A stretch of DNA of 64,000 nt, from assembly GCA_014529385.2 (NCBI GenBank), contig CM043944.1, positions 69,800,895 through 69,864,894 on the forward strand. The letters run 5' to 3'. The position numbers and the translations under genes are program-made. This document shows positions 19,834 to 31,178 of the stretch, one piece after another; position 1 is the stretch's first letter; each line of letters begins with the position of its first letter. The notes beneath the pieces were generated by a model, which made no database searches, was not told the origin of the DNA, and saw only the letters and a list, made by a program, of their open reading frames with translations. The DNA comes from Adiantum capillus-veneris. Its lineage: Eukaryota > Streptophyta > Polypodiopsida > Polypodiales > Pteridaceae.

Positions 19834-22040
19834 TTAAAGCAAGAGTTCATACTGGTCATTTCTAATGTTGACATTCTGTTGTTGAGTGTCGATGTTCCCT
19901 TCTGTATTACCAAGGGTATCCACCTCTTGTGGTTGTGCAGTACATGACTCTTGTGTTTCCATGGCTGAATGGTTAACCTGTTTTGTTGTCTATTCTTGGC
20001 CTTGATTTGCAATGTTGGCCTCCTTCTCTACATGGTCAAGACACTTTGTATCTTCTCTCGGCTCTGAAGAGATCTTCACATCTTCAATCACAGGAGATTG
20101 GACTCCCTGATTTTGATCATGAGCCGCATCCTATGCCACGATAATAGGCACTCCCTTATCCTCCTTTGCTTGGCCTAGAACCTCTATAGCATTCCTCGGC
20201 TCTGAGGAGCATTTTACATCTGTATTTTCAGGGGCTTGGTCTACTTCACATTGATCAACCCCAACTTCGGATTCAGGCGCTCCAACTGCAAAGCTTACCG
20301 GTGTCTTTTCCTCTAATATGGGATCAGTTTTAGGGATTTGGTTTCCATTGGTGGAAACTAGCATGACTTCCTCTTCACCGGTCATTCTTAAAGCTATAAT
20401 ATGGTCGTCGACAAAATTGTCTTCTGCATCTAAAACTCTTGGGGTTGAAAGAGATAGTAGATGTGGAATCATTGAAGCATGGTACCTTTGTAAATATTCC
20501 AAGGTATAATTTTCCACAGCATTCTGCAAAATTAGGTTAACTTGTGGTCAATACTTTAATTAATAATAGTACCAAGTTGGTCCAAACCATAGCAAGGAAA
20601 TACCTTTGACATAAATGGACTCAAAGCATAAAAACTCTGTAGTATGTGCTCTGCATGGAGAAGACATCTCCAACCACAGGAATTTGGATCTGTCTGATTA
20701 GGCACTTTGACAGCTTTAAAGGTTGACTTGGAGAGTTCATGATTTCCACAAAGCCTTCCATAGACATGAAGTAATCTTTTTACACATCTACGAATAGTGA
20801 AGGTTATTTGTTATTAACAATATTCAGGTCATCAACCATACCCCAAATAAACACTAAAGGTTTTATCAACACTCACACTCTTATCTTTGAATGTGTTCCT
20901 TGTATGGAGTTGATAGTCCATACCACTTGTTTGTCCAGTTCAATGCATACAAGGCTCCAATGATTATTTGATTCATATGGCCACACCAGAGTTGTGACCT
21001 GAAGCATTGGACAGTGGACAAACCATCTCTCCAATGTGCCATGAGGGGTGTTTTTTATTCGGAGTGGCACAGACAATTGTGGATCTAAAATATATATTTC
21101 AGTATGGGTTTCTTGAGGGAACTGGCTCTTTATTAAGCTACAATCAAAAACAAGTATTTAATTAGAGACCAAGTACTAAAAAAAAGGGATCTTAAAGGTA
21201 GAGAAGAGCACTTACTTTAGGCATAAATAAACAATAGAGTCTGTAATTTGTGCATTGGATCTTTCAAAATCCCAATATCAATAGAATCTAGTGCTAATTG
21301 CCTAGTACCATCAGCAAGGGGAATGGTTGCTAACATTCCTTTCATGGAATGTAAAATATCATTGTTTCTTTCATTTAAATTTGTGATAACTTGCCCATAA
21401 TTCTCCTCTGGGTCTCTTCATCAGCAGTAGCAGATTGTATCCTCTTTAACTCCTCTACTTCAAAGTGACGTCTTTCTTCTTGCTTAGCTATGGCTCTGGT
21501 GTTCACATCATGAGTAACCTCATGAATCTTAACCCCATGATCCCAGCGGCCTGGTGGTATTAGCAATATATCTTTCATTTTGGGATCAATAAACTCATTA
21601 GGGATAAGGAGCTTATCATATCTCCAACGCACTCTCTTGAGAGTCTCACTGTCCTTGTCCATTATTGTCACCCGGTGAGCATGAGCAGCAACAATGGTGA
21701 TATCATTAAAATACTTCATTAAAAAATCTTATGCTGCTTCTTGAAGACAGAGCAGGGCAACAACCTGCCATCTCATTGTACCAGCACATGCTTCCTCACA
21801 AATTTGCCTTACTGCTCTTTGGAAAGGAAGTTTAGAGACACATAGATCAATACATTTCTGAGCTTTTTTTATCTCCTTAAGCAAACCCATGTTTCTTTGA
21901 ATATTCTTCATTCTGGGTCCCTTCCATATCTTCATTGGTTTACCTAAAGTTTTCTTCTTACTAGCAGACCTTCCACATGCTTTCTTTGCAAGCCCTGGTC
22001 CTTTCCCTGCCTTCCTTGCTGTTGCCTTGGTTCTTGCCAT
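19834..22040 (-). pseudogene. Histone H3-like domain joined to a Ulp1/C48 SUMO-protease-like domain
   Basis: From ATG 22040 the protein starts [14 protein letters not shown], a near copy of the H3 tail (Lys4, Arg8 and Lys9 kept; Ser10 is Ala). It goes on as an H3 fold: LLKEIKKAQKCIDL, SKLPFQRAVRQI, VVALLCLQEAA, a TAA at 21729-21731 in place of a Glu codon, then AAHAHRVTIMDKDSETLKRV. A charged helical linker follows to 21375. After two apparent one-base shifts comes a C48 protease: ITDSIVYLCL; exon 21137-20877 with NNHWSLVCIELDKQVVWTIN (catalytic His; Asn at the Asp site); exon 20787-20604 with VPNQTDPNSCGWRC (Gln and Cys). Introns 21215-21138, 20876-20788 and 20603-20524 are GT-AG and keep the frame. 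The last exon (20523-19834) is an acidic tail with TAG at 20131 and 19990. A decayed fusion gene fits best; two adjacent genes are possible. Confidence 0.75.
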
Positions 22041-22064
22041 TCCACTCGAAGAGAAAAATGCAAA

Positions 22065-22069
<5 letters not shown>

Positions 22070-22154
<85 letters not shown>
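22070..22154. repeat. (CT)n microsatellite directly upstream of the H3-like start
   Basis: About 85 bp, read as (GA)n on the gene strand, ending 30 bp before the ATG at 22040. It would lie in the 5' UTR or core promoter. Confidence 0.95.
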
Positions 22155-22156
<2 letters not shown>

Positions 22157-22158
22157 AT

Positions 22159-22223
22159 GTGGATCACGGCGCGCGGGCTCAGCTTTGACATGGGCTAATA
22201 GCCTATTGCGCGTCATGATCCAC
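22159..22223. repeat. 65-bp imperfect hairpin repeat, copy 1
   Basis: Starts GTGGATCACGGCGCG and ends CGCGTCATGATCCAC, which can pair over about 13 of 15 positions. Copies at 22503-22567, 22738-22800 and 26520-26588 share the ends, with different middles. Confidence 0.6.
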
Positions 22224-22378
22224 AAGTGGATGGAGAAAAATTTGAAATCTAGTTCATGCCTTTTAGGCAACAAGTCCCAATTTTATTGATGATGAAATAG
22301 TGTGTAAAGTAGTAATCTTGAATTGTAGTACACTATCTCTATCTCTCTCTCTCCCCTATCTCACTATCTATCTATCTA

Positions 22379-22494
<116 letters not shown>

Positions 22495-22502
22495 CTTTTT
22501 CT

Positions 22503-22567
22503 GTGGATCACAATGTGTGGGCTCAACTTTAAGCCAGATTAGTAGCTTATTGCACGTTGTAATCCAC
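22503..22567. repeat. 65-bp imperfect hairpin repeat, copy 2
   Basis: GTGGATCACAATGTG at one end and CACGTTGTAATCCAC at the other. The length equals copy 1, and about 50 bp after it (ATTTCATGCCTTTTAAGCAAC) is also shared with copy 1. Confidence 0.6.
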
Positions 22568-22641
22568 AAGAGGATGGAGAATATTTTTGATTCTATTTCA
22601 TGCCTTTTAAGCAACCACCTCAACAGTTTTGTAGTACACTA

Positions 22642-22643
<2 letters not shown>

Positions 22644-22736
<93 letters not shown>
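22644..22736. repeat. (GT)n microsatellite
   Basis: About 93 bp of GT repeat. Confidence 0.95.
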
Positions 22737-22737
<1 letters not shown>

Positions 22738-22739
<2 letters not shown>

Positions 22740-22800
22740 GTTCACGGCGCACGGGCTCAAAACCAAGCCTAGAAAACAGTCCATCACGTGCCATGATCCA
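22738..22800. repeat. 65-bp imperfect hairpin repeat, copy 3
   Basis: TGGTTCACGGCGCACG at one end, CACGTGCCATGATCCA at the other. It is wedged between the (GT)n and the next (CT)n tract. Confidence 0.5.
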
Positions 22801-22808
22801 TTTTGTGA

Positions 22809-22809
<1 letters not shown>

Positions 22810-22879
<70 letters not shown>
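22810..22879. repeat. (CT)n microsatellite
   Basis: About 70 bp perfect CT repeat. A shorter tract follows at 22984-23013. Confidence 0.95.
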
Positions 22880-22881
<2 letters not shown>

Positions 22882-22981
22882 GTATCTTCCTCTTTCAAAC
22901 CAAGCAAGCCTTCAAAAACACTATCTCTCACCGTCTCTCTCCGTCTTTCTCTTTCAAAGCCAACAGACAATCAAAAACTCT

Positions 22982-23017
<36 letters not shown>

Positions 23018-23099
23018 AATTTCAAGTCCAAGAAAAGGCACATGCATGTGGAAGATTTTGGAGAAACTTGAGAGGCAAGCGGGTTGAGAATTTTGGTAA

Positions 23100-25235
23100 C
23101 TTAAGTCTAGTAGATATGTACACACATTGTAGGCAATTAATTATATGAGCAAGAAAATACTGAAAAAATGCCATTTTATGGTTCACTCCCATGTATGCCG
23201 TCTTTTTTTACTATTGAGGATGTATGCGGTGGGCTTGAAAAGTTGGCCACTCGCAAAGCGGGAGATCTTCAAGGTATCAAGCCGAAGATGATCAAATGGA
23301 CGGGAGATTTTACCCATGAGTGGATGTGTGATATGTTCAACCTTGCACTTCAACATGGTATGCCTTATGATTGGAGTACTAATTGGGTTAAGCCTTTGCA
23401 TAAAGGAGGGGATGTAAAGAATGTAAGCAACTACCGGACTATAATGATTGGGTCTCTTATGGAAAAGTTATTTGGGTGCATAATGGAGATGAAATTGAGT
23501 GATTGGGCTGAAGAGAATGAAAAGGGTACAAAGGGACAAGCGGGTTTTCGTCGATGCCATAGCACCATTGATCATCTTGTCACTCTTCGTGTTCTCATGG
23601 AGGAAAGTCGGTTGAAAGGCAAGCGATTGTATTGTTGTTTTGTGGACTTTAAGAAAGCCTTTGATATGATTCCACGTAACAATTTGTGGAGAAGGATGGA
23701 AGAACTCCAAGTGCCAAGTGAGTTTATGCTTGCGGTTTCTCGAATCTATGAGAAGGTGATTTGTCAATTGCGCATGGGAAGAGAAATTTCAGAAATTTTT
23801 GTAAGCACTATTGGGGTTAAACAAGGATGTCCATTGTCACCAACTCTCTTTGGTCTATGCATCGATCAATTGGAACAAATGGTACTTGACTTTATGCAAG
23901 AAGAAGGCATTGAAGAGGTCACTATTTGCAATGCGGTAATCATGCTTTTGTTGTATGCGGATGATGTAGTGCTTCTAGCACACACTTTAGAAGATGCAAA
24001 AAAGCTTATGGTTGTCCTTGAGAACTTTTGCTTGCATAGTGGGCTGATTGTAAATGAATCCAAAACAAAGGTTATGCTTGTGAAAACCAACCATAAGGAG
24101 AAGCCATGCATTGTGTACAACAACGAGACACTTGAAGTTGTTGAGAGCTTTAAGTACCTTGGCCTTGAGGTTCCATCCAATCACAAGTGGCATGAATGTG
24201 CTATGCGTCGTTTGGAAGCGGGAAAGAGAGCATATTATGCATTTGAGAACATGTGTAATGCGGGAAACATCAAGTGTTGGGTTCTCAAGAAGTATCTTTT
24301 TGATGCATTGGTGACACCGGTTCTTCTTTATGGAGTTGAAGTGTGGGGTGGGAGCATCTCAAAGTCTACTTGGAAAGAGTTTGAGAATGTCCAAAAGCGT
24401 TTTCTTACAAACTTTCTCCAAGTTAAGACACAAACACCATATATGCTCCTACTTCTTGAGTCGGGATCTCTTCCAATTGAGGTTATGGGCATGGAAAGGG
24501 TTGTGGAGTACATGATAAAGATGCGTCAAAACCCCTCACATCGACTTCCTACAATTGCATGGAAAGCAAGCAAAAAAGTTCAAAAGACGCATAAAAGCAT
24601 GATCTTGAGCACGGGATGGATGCAAGACATAAAGAAGTGGTTTGGGAGATGGGATGCATTACACTTGCTACATGATGCTTCAATTGACTCTCAAGTGAAT
24701 GAAGCTTTTCTACAACGCCAATGCATTACGGCTTCGGAGAAATCCGGTGGGTCACGCTTCATACATTACACCACCTATATTGCCCCCAACTACAAAACCA
24801 TGTTCTTCGCTGAGAGAGGAAACCGTACTCACACTTACATGCTTGAGCCTATTCCCTTGTCCGCGATACGCACTATCGCAGCAATTCGGCTTAGCTCCCA
24901 TTTCCTTAGATGCGAGATAGGGCGTTGGGGCAATGGAGAAGAGTCAAATCGATTGTGCAAATTATGCTCACTGCAAGTTCGAGAGTCTGAGTACCACACA
25001 CTACTAGAGTGCTCAGCTTTTGATCACATCCGAACTTGCTTCTCTCACATTTTCAGCCATAACTTAGACCTACACACTTTCCTCTCCCAGCCAAAGTGTG
25101 GGCTCTCCATTGCGACTCTCATCACTACAATTTTGGAGCATCGAGAGTCACTCATCCGCCATACACATACTACATCACATGTAACTTTGGTCCCATAGGT
25201 CATATTTGACCTCCGAGGACGATAATAAAATCTAT
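23100..25235 (+). mobile_element. 5'-truncated LINE
   Basis: The only ORF carries reverse transcriptase without an endonuclease, as expected after target-primed reverse transcription that stopped early. The 3' end reads AATAAAATCTATCTATC and runs into (TCTA)n then (CT)n. The left boundary is uncertain and there is no clear target duplication because both sides are microsatellite. Confidence 0.75.
23168..25198 (+). CDS. LINE reverse transcriptase ORF (676 codons, open)
   Basis: It copies LINE RNA at nicked DNA. Palm motifs are CFVDFKKAFDMI near residue 157 (first Asp), GVKQGCPLSP near 215 and LLYADDVVLLA near 261 (YADD). Upstream is FTIEDVCGGLEKLATRKAGD, typical of the region just before LINE RT. 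A carboxyl zinc knuckle-like CKLCSLQVRESEYHTLLEC begins near residue 595. The amino-terminal endonuclease is absent, so the true start is lost; the listed start is just the first start-like codon. The frame has no stop over 2 kb, so the copy is young. It is on the opposite strand to the nearby H3-Ulp1 gene. Confidence 0.9.
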   Translation: MPFYGSLPCMPSFFTIEDVCGGLEKLATRKAGDLQGIKPKMIKWTGDFTHEWMCDMFNLALQHGMPYDWSTNWVKPLHKGGDVKNVSNYRTIMIGSLMEKLFGCIMEMKLSDWAEENEKGTKGQAGFRRCHSTIDHLVTLRVLMEESRLKGKRLYCCFVDFKKAFDMIPRNNLWRRMEELQVPSEFMLAVSRIYEKVICQLRMGREISEIFVSTIGVKQGCPLSPTLFGLCIDQLEQMVLDFMQEEGIEEVTICNAVIMLLLYADDVVLLAHTLEDAKKLMVVLENFCLHSGLIVNESKTKVMLVKTNHKEKPCIVYNNETLEVVESFKYLGLEVPSNHKWHECAMRRLEAGKRAYYAFENMCNAGNIKCWVLKKYLFDALVTPVLLYGVEVWGGSISKSTWKEFENVQKRFLTNFLQVKTQTPYMLLLLESGSLPIEVMGMERVVEYMIKMRQNPSHRLPTIAWKASKKVQKTHKSMILSTGWMQDIKKWFGRWDALHLLHDASIDSQVNEAFLQRQCITASEKSGGSRFIHYTTYIAPNYKTMFFAERGNRTHTYMLEPIPLSAIRTIAAIRLSSHFLRCEIGRWGNGEESNRLCKLCSLQVRESEYHTLLECSAFDHIRTCFSHIFSHNLDLHTFLSQPKCGLSIATLITTILEHRESLIRHTHTTSHVTLVP

Positions 25236-25238
25236 CTA

Positions 25239-25243
<5 letters not shown>

Positions 25244-25321
<78 letters not shown>
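25244..25321. repeat. (CT)n microsatellite at the LINE 3' end
   Basis: CT repeat continuing from the TCTA tail of the LINE. It may be an extension of that tail. Confidence 0.95.
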
Positions 25322-25326
<5 letters not shown>

Positions 25327-25426
25327 TTTAAAAACCACTTTGGAAATACCTCTCTTGGTGGAATTCAAATGGAAGAAAATGCTTGTAGGAGCCTTGCGCC
25401 TTGGTTGCAGAGGATGTCTCGGCTAT

Positions 25427-25528
<102 letters not shown>

Positions 25529-25849
25529 GAGGTCATCTTTTTCGTTAGCTCTCTTTCTCCTTCTCGTAGAAGTTTTCTAGGTCTCCTTTTTCCTCTCCCC
25601 CCCCCCCCCCTCTCTCTTTCTCTTTCTATTTCATTCTATATATCTCTCTCTTTCTTATCATAAATTCAAGTGTGCATTTGTTATTATAAATGTACACGTT
25701 GTTTTGGGTTGTTAAAAAGTACTTATTGTGGTCGTACCGTCCAATTAATGCATGTCCTTGTAACACGTGTACAATATATGTGACTCGCTTTGTTAAAAAC
25801 GCCAACGATAATATCTATTATTGCATGAAAAGCAGAGAGGAGAGAGAGA

Positions 25850-25854
<5 letters not shown>

Positions 25855-25904
<50 letters not shown>

Positions 25905-25939
25905 TAGATAGAGGCTAGAGAGAGAGAGAGAGAGAGAGA
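25855..25939. repeat. (GA)n tracts upstream of the next gene
   Basis: Two GA runs split by GATA and GAGGCTA. They lie about 190 bp before the start at 26126, in sense GA orientation as for the H3-like gene. Confidence 0.9.
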
Positions 25940-26246
25940 CAATAACTCGCGTGGTCAAGATAATTACAAACCTCGAGAGAGAGATAGAGGCTTGAGAGAC
26001 AAAGAGAGAGTGAGGGAGTGAGGGAGAGACACTGAAGAAGGCCTCTCCCTCCTTCAAGGTGCAGGAATCAGAAGTTTGAAGACCCAAAACAACATTCCAA
26101 GTCTTGAACCTCTACTCCAATAGCAATGTCTAGTCCTAGCAAAGGTAAAGTCAATCTCTTCACTTTCATTTGTTCCTTAGTTTAGTTTTTTCTAGGGATT
26201 GTGCTTCAAAATGTAAAAGACCATTTCACAATTTAAAAACCAACAT

Positions 26247-26660
26247 TGGATCCCGGTGCGCGAGTAACGTTATGGCGATTCATTTACCTACTCCGCGAGC
26301 CGGATCCTCTTCTGATATTTACAAAGGATTTTTTTGTAGAATAATATTGTAGGTATTCCAATGCATGAAAGCCCGTTAAGTGGATCACGACCCGCCAGGA
26401 GAGTTGTTGATGTTATTTTCCATACTCCACGCACCGTGCTCCTCTTTTGATATTGTACAAACATTTTTTTTTTCCCTGTGATGTTTTGGTAGCTATTCTA
26501 TTTTATGAAAGCCCATTAAGTGGATCACAATGCGCCTGTAGGTAGCTGTGTTGATTTTTGTTTATGTACTCTACATGCCATGATCCACTTGTATGGCTTT
26601 TACTCTTCACAAATATAACCCAGTTTTGCATTTTATCCATACTAATCATCTTTTTTTATT
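26247..26660. repeat. Tandem repeat of about 137 bp, three copies, in intron 1
   Basis: Copies begin TGGATCC/TGGATCAC at 26247, 26381 and 26521 (steps of 134 and 140 bp). Each has a C/G-rich start, a CTACTCC/ACTCCACGC-like block and, in the first two, an end ATGAAAGCCCRTTAAG. Copy 3 contains the 65-bp-type hairpin at 26520-26588. Confidence 0.6.
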
Positions 26661-28159
26661 GTCTATATGATTTGTTGGTAATAACTGTGAGATACCTAGC
26701 TATAGTTGATCAAAACTTATATGATCATTTGGTGCTCTCCTTTTTATATATGTTTGATGAAACTTATATTTGTGAATATGAAATAAATGGCAGAATTAAG
26801 ATCACATAGGAGGAAGAGGCAGAAAATAGATCCCGAGTGCATCCCGAGTGCATTGTTGGCCAAGCAAACCTTCCAAGAAGACAGCTGGATATGTTAAAAA
26901 CATCAATGAAGAGGAATGTAGACTTCATAGAACCCATTAATATATCTGCTGCAGAGTGTGCCATGAGTTTGGAGGAGCCTTCTCTAGGTTTGGAGGAGCC
27001 TGATATTGATCCATCTATAGAAATGGAGTCCCCTTCTACTCCAAAATTTACTTTACCCAACTTACTTAAGAGAGAAGTGGATTTTTCAGCACCTACTTTG
27101 CAGAGTGCCCAATGTGTTGCAACAATCCAAAAGAAAAAAGAGATAGTTATTTACCAAGACCCTACAGTGATTAACGAAAGGCTTTTAGATTTTGCAGTTT
27201 CATCTGGGGCTAGTGATAAGTTTGATTTGGTTTCCTGCATTTTTAATGCTCCATTTAATCTTGATGGGTTTATAGCAGAATAGAGTAAACACTTGAAGCA
27301 GGTACGAGAGAAGTTTGAGCTTCACACTCAAGAGCGTAGGGTTAATGTTGGTGAAATGGTGGTAGTCCATTTAAAAGACTGTGATCCTAAAAGACAGTCT
27401 TACAAGAAGTGTAATCATCTGCCTCTTATGTACAGGCCCCATTGGTGCAGCTTACATGAACGGTGCAAGCTAATTCAAGGATCCTTTGAATTTCTAATAT
27501 TTTTAAATGGATTATTTACAAGTCTTATGAAAGATCCTAAGGAGGTCATGGAGGAACAAGATTTACCAGTAGATGAAAAAGAGGAAAAGAATGAGGAACA
27601 TATTGAAGTGACAAAGAAAGAGGAGTCCATTGATCTCGGAGAAGAAGCAAAAGAGGTGAAACAAAGCAATCTTCTCTCAGTGAAAACCTCAGATATCAAG
27701 CTACCTCTAGATGTGTCAGGTTTCAACAAGCGGCAAGCCACCTTAATGCTACTAGGAGTACCAGAGTTTAAATTTGAAGATAGGGCATACATTTTCCTTC
27801 ATGATATACAAAGTATTTTTTGTTTGCGGGAGGACTTTGCAATGGCCACTATCTCCAAGTATCAGGAGGAGAGGAATGGATTTGTTTCATATGATAGTAG
27901 TGATGACGAGGCAATGGATACCTCCAGTAACCCACTGGGCTGCCTTAAACTCTGCTTTGAAAAGGCATAAAAGTATAAAGAAAGCCTTCCTGATGAAGCC
28001 ACATTTCAAACTATTCGAAATAATCGTAAGCCATCAACTAGTAAACAGGACATGGAGGATTGGTTTAAGCGACCAATGCAGGAGTCAACCGGATCAGTCG
28101 ACCTATGGAAGGATGAGCTTTTTTTTTCAAGATGAGAGTTTCATGGTATAAGATCTTGC

Positions 28160-28299
<140 letters not shown>

Positions 28300-28802
28300 A
28301 CACAAACACTTCTTTTGTTTACAGTCATGGATTGCTGAAAAGAACGACTTTCTTCATCGTCGAAGAAGACACTTCCGTGGTAGGGATGCAACTCTAGGAC
28401 AATATCTTCCTAGTTTATGTGAGGCACCTATCCTAATCTTCCACAACAGAATGTCACAAGAGGGGAATATTGCAACCTATTCTTTCAATACCTTATCTCA
28501 CTTCTTAGGTGGTCCAATGCTACCACAAAATGCTGACAAAGTTATCCTCGTCGACAAGGTTTTTGGGAGAGAATGTTTTGGTTACTCGCGAGGATATACT
28601 GGGGGCCGTGCAGCATATTACTACACATACACAGCAATGGCATTATCTTTAGGGAAAGAAAACCCTACTGAACTCTTAGAGTATGGCAAACATTTAATGA
28701 TCAGATACAAGGGCGAGGTTCCAAATGATATTTGCATCAAAATGTTGAAATAGTTGTGGTACATATTGAATTTAATTCTACAGGCATTTGTGGTACATCC
28801 GA

Positions 28803-31178
28803 TTATCTAAACTCTAACTCTCTTGTTCCACCAATGATTGGCATATTGCATTGTCTCTCTCCATGCGATTTGACTTTCAAGAGCACGAGTTGTTGAATGC
28901 GTCTGCTTGCTTTCTTTTCTGAAGTTGCAAATGTCTGATTGCCTGTACGGTTGCTGAAGAGGCCAATACTTTCTTTTGTTGCATGCAATGAATGATTCTG
29001 CGATAACTCCTTCAAACTGTTTGCCTTATTTCGAGAGCCTCCATGCTGTGTGTGTCTAAATTAGGCATTTCCAGTCATGTAATGGGAGTTCTCCAGGCCC
29101 TAGGTGTTCCATGTACCTGGACTCCCATACTTTTGGATGAAGTATGGCAGATGGTTAAAAATAATGTGCTGCAAAACAATAAATTTATTTAGAAATTTAA
29201 ACACAAACTTAGTACTAAGACTATCTAAGGTGCTTTGAATTTACCATGTAATGAGTGATTTGAGTGTCAGTCCATGTTGTCTTGAAGGATTTTTTCAGTA
29301 CCTGAAGGTTCTGTTTAAACTTGTTGAGATTATCTTGTGACCAATCATCATTCTCACACATTTAAAATAATATTTCAATGGAACGCCACACATCACCCTT
29401 TGAATTTTGAGTTGTTGGCTCTTGGTATTTCATTGCTAAATGAAGTTTTTTCCAGTGCATATACTCAACTTTGCTAATGTAGGTATAGTGATATACTCTC
29501 CCTCACTTTGTTAGCTTCACATCTTTCATACCTTGAGGTTTATATAGAAAACGGCGTACCTTGACCCCACCTATGGATGGTTTGCAGGGTACACCTTTCT
29601 CATTGGTTGACCTTCTTTCATCCCGTTGTATTTTCACATTGCCCCCATATAGACCAATATCTGACAAAACTAGTTCCAAAGCCTCTAGAGCGACTTGTTA
29701 TTCAAATGACTTTTTGATTTTCCAAGCAAACCCAATGTACAGATATACCAACTTCTCTACAATTTGGCAGAGACCATGCATTGTACAAATATGGACATTA
29801 ACAAGTGGTATATCCAGAACTGGTCGAAATTAGAGTCTTGATTGTGACGAGTAGGAGCCTTTCGCCACCACTTTGGGTCCATCACTTTTGCAGGCTCCAT
29901 GCAATACAAGCATGGAGACTTTCCATGCCACCCATTCCACAATTATACATACACTTCAATGTTTTGAGGTCCCCTGCAAGATGCCATTGAACTTGAAAGT
30001 CTCCTCTCCCATCTACAGCCAATACCTCTCCTTGATTCCTTTGCCTATCAATGATATCTGGAATAGGGGTTTGATGGAACACCCAAAATAAAATGTCATG
30101 TTCTTCTTTCTTTACATGCAAGACCAATCCTTATTAGATACCAAAAATAAATCTAAAATTTAGGTACAATAGAGGGCTTGCTAGAGCTGTAAAGTTCGAG
30201 ATAACTAGATTACTTGAAATGCACCAAGCCACCATATGTTTGTTTCTGATTGAACACCAAAGTATGAAGGGTCATCAGTGGGACATTTGGAAAGGGCCCT
30301 ATTCATTAATGTGATTGTAACTCACTCTAGCTTCTTCTCTTTAAGAATCTCACACTCATCTAGCTTCAAAACAAAATGTAGAACGCCACATGTCTCTTCG
30401 AATGTGATATTGTAGAACTCTACCATTCTAGTTTGCAACAAAGTGAGGTCCATGAAGATATTGTTGTACTCATCATAAGTGACAGTAGTTCCCTGTGAGC
30501 TATAAATATCTTGAATATGAAATGGACATCTAATGAAGTCTGTCTACTCATTATTGAGTTGTAGTCTTTCCTTCCAAACACTTGCAGCTGTTGGTAAAGC
30601 TTAGACTTTATTCCCTTCTTCACAAACATGGAAGAGATAGACTGTTGAATAGCTGAGTAACCTCTTTTAGTAACTCCAAGGGATTCCAATGTACCCTGTA
30701 TATGCTTGGCAGGCACTGCATTCTTTGAAATGAATCTTTCAACGACATTCCGTTGAAAAACCTTAAACTTTTTGTCATGCATGATATCCTTTGCAAGACC
30801 ACTAGTTTCAGTGGCTTTAACTACTTTCCTACATTGGCCTTCGGGTCTATGTTTTCTTTGTCTGGATAGATGGAATATGTACAAAGAAATCATAACTAAC
30901 ATAAACAAAAACTTAGATTAATTTAAATTAATTAGACAGTTTACAATGCTCACCTCAATGCTTGGATTCTTTTCTTAAGGCCTCCAGAGCCTACCTTCAA
31001 CGTTTCAAGATTCCGTAGTTTCTTCTTTTGTACATGAGTGCCTAACATTGTCTCTTTGTTTTGTAATGACCGTACCTTTGTTCGCAAGCCCTATGATTCT
31101 TGTGTGTGCTGCATTACAATCTTTTGGTGCTCATGATGCAAGTTTGGAAGTCTCTGAATCTCATTTTCTTCGTGCTTC
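28803..31178 (-). pseudogene. Transposase-like multi-exon gene, 3' part, cut by element 2
   Basis: The first visible exon (31178-30954) encodes a coiled-coil-like HHEHQKIVMQHTQE and KKKLRNLETLKVG, with a TAG at 31091. GTGAGC donor and CCAG acceptor at 30862 join it in frame to RQRKHRPEGQC and RNVVERFISKNAVPAKHIQ. Further exons hold YNITFEETCGVLHFVLKLDE, WHLAGDLKTLKCMYNCGMGG, SPCLYCMEPAKVMDPKWWRK (Cys-rich site), IVEKLVYLYIGFAWKIKK (donor at 29560) and GLENSHYMTG, where a TAG at 29100 precedes GLE. This motif order resembles a broad group of uncharacterised eukaryotic proteins that I take to be transposase-derived; that placement rests on memory only. The 5' end lies beyond the element 2 insertion, probably right of the window. 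Confidence 0.5.
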
